DNA of 64,000 nucleotides from positions 62,001 to 126,000 of the forward strand of contig JACKDA010000001.1 of NCBI GenBank assembly GCA_020633775.1. Direction: 5' to 3'. Below the pieces are notes generated by a model. The model ran no database searches. It was given only the letters and a program-made list of their open reading frames with translations, and was not told the origin of the DNA. Within the stretch, counting starts at the first letter, position 1, and every line of letters begins with the position of its first letter. The position numbers were made by a program, and so were the translations under genes. Positions 62,592 through 64,000 of the stretch are shown piece after piece. Origin of the DNA: Gemmatimonadales bacterium (GTDB lineage: Bacteria > Gemmatimonadota > Gemmatimonadetes > Gemmatimonadales > GWC2-71-9).

Positions 62592-63469
62592 GCGCCAGGA
62601 TCCTCGATGGGGCGGCGATCGCCGCGGAGATCCAGCTCGAGGTGCGCGAGCGCACCGCGAAGCTGGTCGCGCGGGGGATCGTCCCCAACCTGACCGTCCT
62701 GCTCGTCGGCGAGGACCCGGCGTCGCAGATCTATGTCCGCTCGAAGAATCGCGCCTGCCACGAGGCGGGGATGGCGTCGGCCACGATCACGCTGCCGGCC
62801 GACACCCCCGAGGCCGAGTTGCTGGCGCGGATCGACCGCCTCAACGCCGACGCCTCGGTGCACGGGATCCTCTGCCAGATGCCGCTGCCGTCGCACATCG
62901 ATGCCGACAAGGTGCTGCGCCGGATCGACCCGGCGAAGGATGTCGACGGGTTCCACCCGATGAACGTCGGCAAGCTCGTGCTCGGCGATCCGACCGCGTT
63001 CCTCCCCGCGACCCCGGCCGGGATCCAGGAGATCCTCCGGCGCTCCGACATCTCGACCCGCGGGGCGCGCGCGGTGGTGGTCGGGCGCTCCACGATCGTG
63101 GGTCGGCCGATGGCCAACCTGCTGCTGCAGCCGGGCCCCGGCGGCGACGCGACCGTCACCGTCTGCCACTCCCGCACCCGTGACCTCCCGGCGATCTGTC
63201 GCGAGGCCGACCTGCTCGTCGTCGCGATCGGGCGGGCGCACTTCCTTGGCGCCGACGCCGTGCAGCCCGGCGCGACCGTGATCGACGTCGGCATCAACCG
63301 GATCGCCGACCCGACCGCGAAGAAGGGATATCGCGTCGTGGGTGACGTCGATTTCGACGCCGTGCGCGAGATCGCCGGCGCGATCACGCCGGTCCCGGGC
63401 GGTGTCGGTCGGATGACCATCGCGATGGTGCTGCAGAACACCCTGCTCGCGGCGGAACGGCAGGCGTGA
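62588..63469 (+). CDS. folD: Bifunctional methylenetetrahydrofolate dehydrogenase/cyclohydrolase
   Basis: FolD interconverts methylene-, methenyl- and formyl-tetrahydrofolate using NADP. The 293-aa protein has LTVLLVGEDPASQIYVRSKN with the catalytic Tyr and Lys, GILCQMPLPSHIDADKVLRR, DVDGFHPMNVGKL, the Rossmann segment VVVGRSTIVGRPMANLL, and GDVDFDAVREIAGAITPVPGGVGRMT near the C-terminus (quoted in parts: GDVDFDAV, ITPVPGGVGRMT). ATG overlaps rny and the stop overlaps xseA. Confidence 0.97.
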   Translation: MSARILDGAAIAAEIQLEVRERTAKLVARGIVPNLTVLLVGEDPASQIYVRSKNRACHEAGMASATITLPADTPEAELLARIDRLNADASVHGILCQMPLPSHIDADKVLRRIDPAKDVDGFHPMNVGKLVLGDPTAFLPATPAGIQEILRRSDISTRGARAVVVGRSTIVGRPMANLLLQPGPGGDATVTVCHSRTRDLPAICREADLLVVAIGRAHFLGADAVQPGATVIDVGINRIADPTAKKGYRVVGDVDFDAVREIAGAITPVPGGVGRMTIAMVLQNTLLAAERQA

Positions 63470-64000
63470 GCGCGCTCGAGGAGGCGTGGACGGTCAGTCG
63501 ACTCGCCCGCACGGTGAAGCAGCGGGTGGAGCAGGACTTTCCGGCGACCTGGGTGCGCGGCGAGCTGGTCGGGCTCAAGCGCTACCCGAGCGGCCACCTC
63601 TACTTCGGGCTGCGCGACGACCTCGCGAAGGTCGATTGCACGATCTGGCGCTCGGTCGCCGCGCGGCTGAAGACCCCGCTCGAGGACGGGATGGAGGTGT
63701 TCGCCCTCGGCACCCCGTCGGTGTGGGAGGAGCGCACCGCGCTGCGGTTCAACATCGTGCAGGTGCTGCCGGCGGCCGCGGTGGGGACCGCCGCGCAGGC
63801 GGTGGAGCGCACCCGCCAGGCGCTGCTCGCCGACGGGCTGCTCGATCCGGGACGGAAGCGACCGCTGCCGCCATTCCCGCGGCGCATCGCCCTGATCACC
63901 TCGGTGGCCGGGGCGGCGGTGCGCGACGTGATCACGGTGGCGCGTCGGCGTTGGCCGGGGATCGAGGTCGTGGTGATCGGTGCGACGGTGCAGGGGGATG
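63466..64000 (+). CDS. xseA: Exodeoxyribonuclease VII large subunit, 3'-truncated by window edge
   Basis: XseA degrades single-stranded DNA together with XseB. The first 178 codons are present. The OB-fold domain shows EAWTVSRLARTVKQRVEQDF, WVRGELVGLKRYPSGHLYF, GLRDDLAKVDCTIWRS and VFALGTPSVWEERTALRFNI (given in pieces), and the catalytic domain begins with PPFPRRIALITSVAGAAVRD. GTG 63466 overlaps folD as GTGA. folD-xseA is a very common pair. The frame is open to the last base of the window. Confidence 0.94.
   Translation, partial: MSALEEAWTVSRLARTVKQRVEQDFPATWVRGELVGLKRYPSGHLYFGLRDDLAKVDCTIWRSVAARLKTPLEDGMEVFALGTPSVWEERTALRFNIVQVLPAAAVGTAAQAVERTRQALLADGLLDPGRKRPLPPFPRRIALITSVAGAAVRDVITVARRRWPGIEVVVIGATVQGD

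Overview
This 64-kb window is a very GC-rich (about 70% by eye) stretch of bacterial chromosome. Dense housekeeping operons run almost entirely on the + strand. The cell appears to be a diderm with lipopolysaccharide, because the window holds sedoheptulose-7-phosphate isomerase, heptose-7-phosphate kinase, sugar-nucleotide and glycosyltransferase genes. It also holds RNase Y, HrcA, Rex and DnaA/RecA-type core genes, 6-bladed-propeller-like and M28 secreted proteins, and partner-switching regulators. Together with the gene style (GTG starts, ATGA/GTGA overlaps nearly everywhere) this suggests a member of Gemmatimonadota or a close relative. That assignment is inference from style and gene content, not from a marker comparison.

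Layout. 1-6.5 kb: efp (5' end cut off), accB, a PilT-type pilus ATPase lying between accB and accC, accC, comB and ftsK, as one overlapping operon. 6.5-8.9 kb: yraN, then recA-recX behind a region of phased direct repeats. 8.9-21.6 kb: alaS, an unknown 101-aa protein, a CpsB-type phosphatase, gmhA, an SDR, a secreted DUF1080 protein, the CCA enzyme, rarA, hflX, a UDP-glucuronate 4-epimerase and two divergent glycosyltransferases. 21.7-22.2 kb: two tRNA genes with recognisable promoters, a bidirectional terminator and DnaA-box-like sequences. 22.2-32.3 kb: heptose kinase (minus strand), asparaginase II, a CMD protein, obgE, dprA, hemW, hrcA-dnaJ-prmA-rsmE and a HIT protein. 32.3-47.5 kb: a PspB-like protein, rpsU-yqeY-mutS2-dnaG, a zinc-ribbon protein, recJ-rsmD-coaD-pta, an STAS/RsbW/PP2C partner-switching trio, rsmA, rex with its own operator, a DnaQ-like exonuclease and a metallo-hydrolase.

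47.5-55.8 kb is the accessory part: small membrane proteins, a GlcG-like protein, an M28 peptidase, a TPR protein, an Ada N-domain/AraC regulator, a beta-propeller-like protein of lower GC, and an array of 21 tandem 21-bp repeats. 55.6-64 kb: a promoter-leader-terminator arrangement in front of infC (which has no ATG/GTG/TTG start), then rpmI-rplT-pheS-pheT, a coiled-coil protein, zapA, rny, folD and xseA (3' end cut off).

How it fits together. About 30 gene junctions overlap by 1, 4 or 8 nt, so translational coupling is the norm. Where a gene starts a new transcript, a TAnCTT-like -10 box often sits 6-9 nt before the start codon with no Shine-Dalgarno sequence, which points to leaderless mRNAs. 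The observations most worth following are that leaderless box, the phased repeats before recA, the infC attenuator-like leader, the 21-bp repeat array, the pilus ATPase inside the acetyl-CoA carboxylase operon, and the stress module between pta and rex. No CRISPR array, insertion sequence, prophage or rRNA gene was seen.
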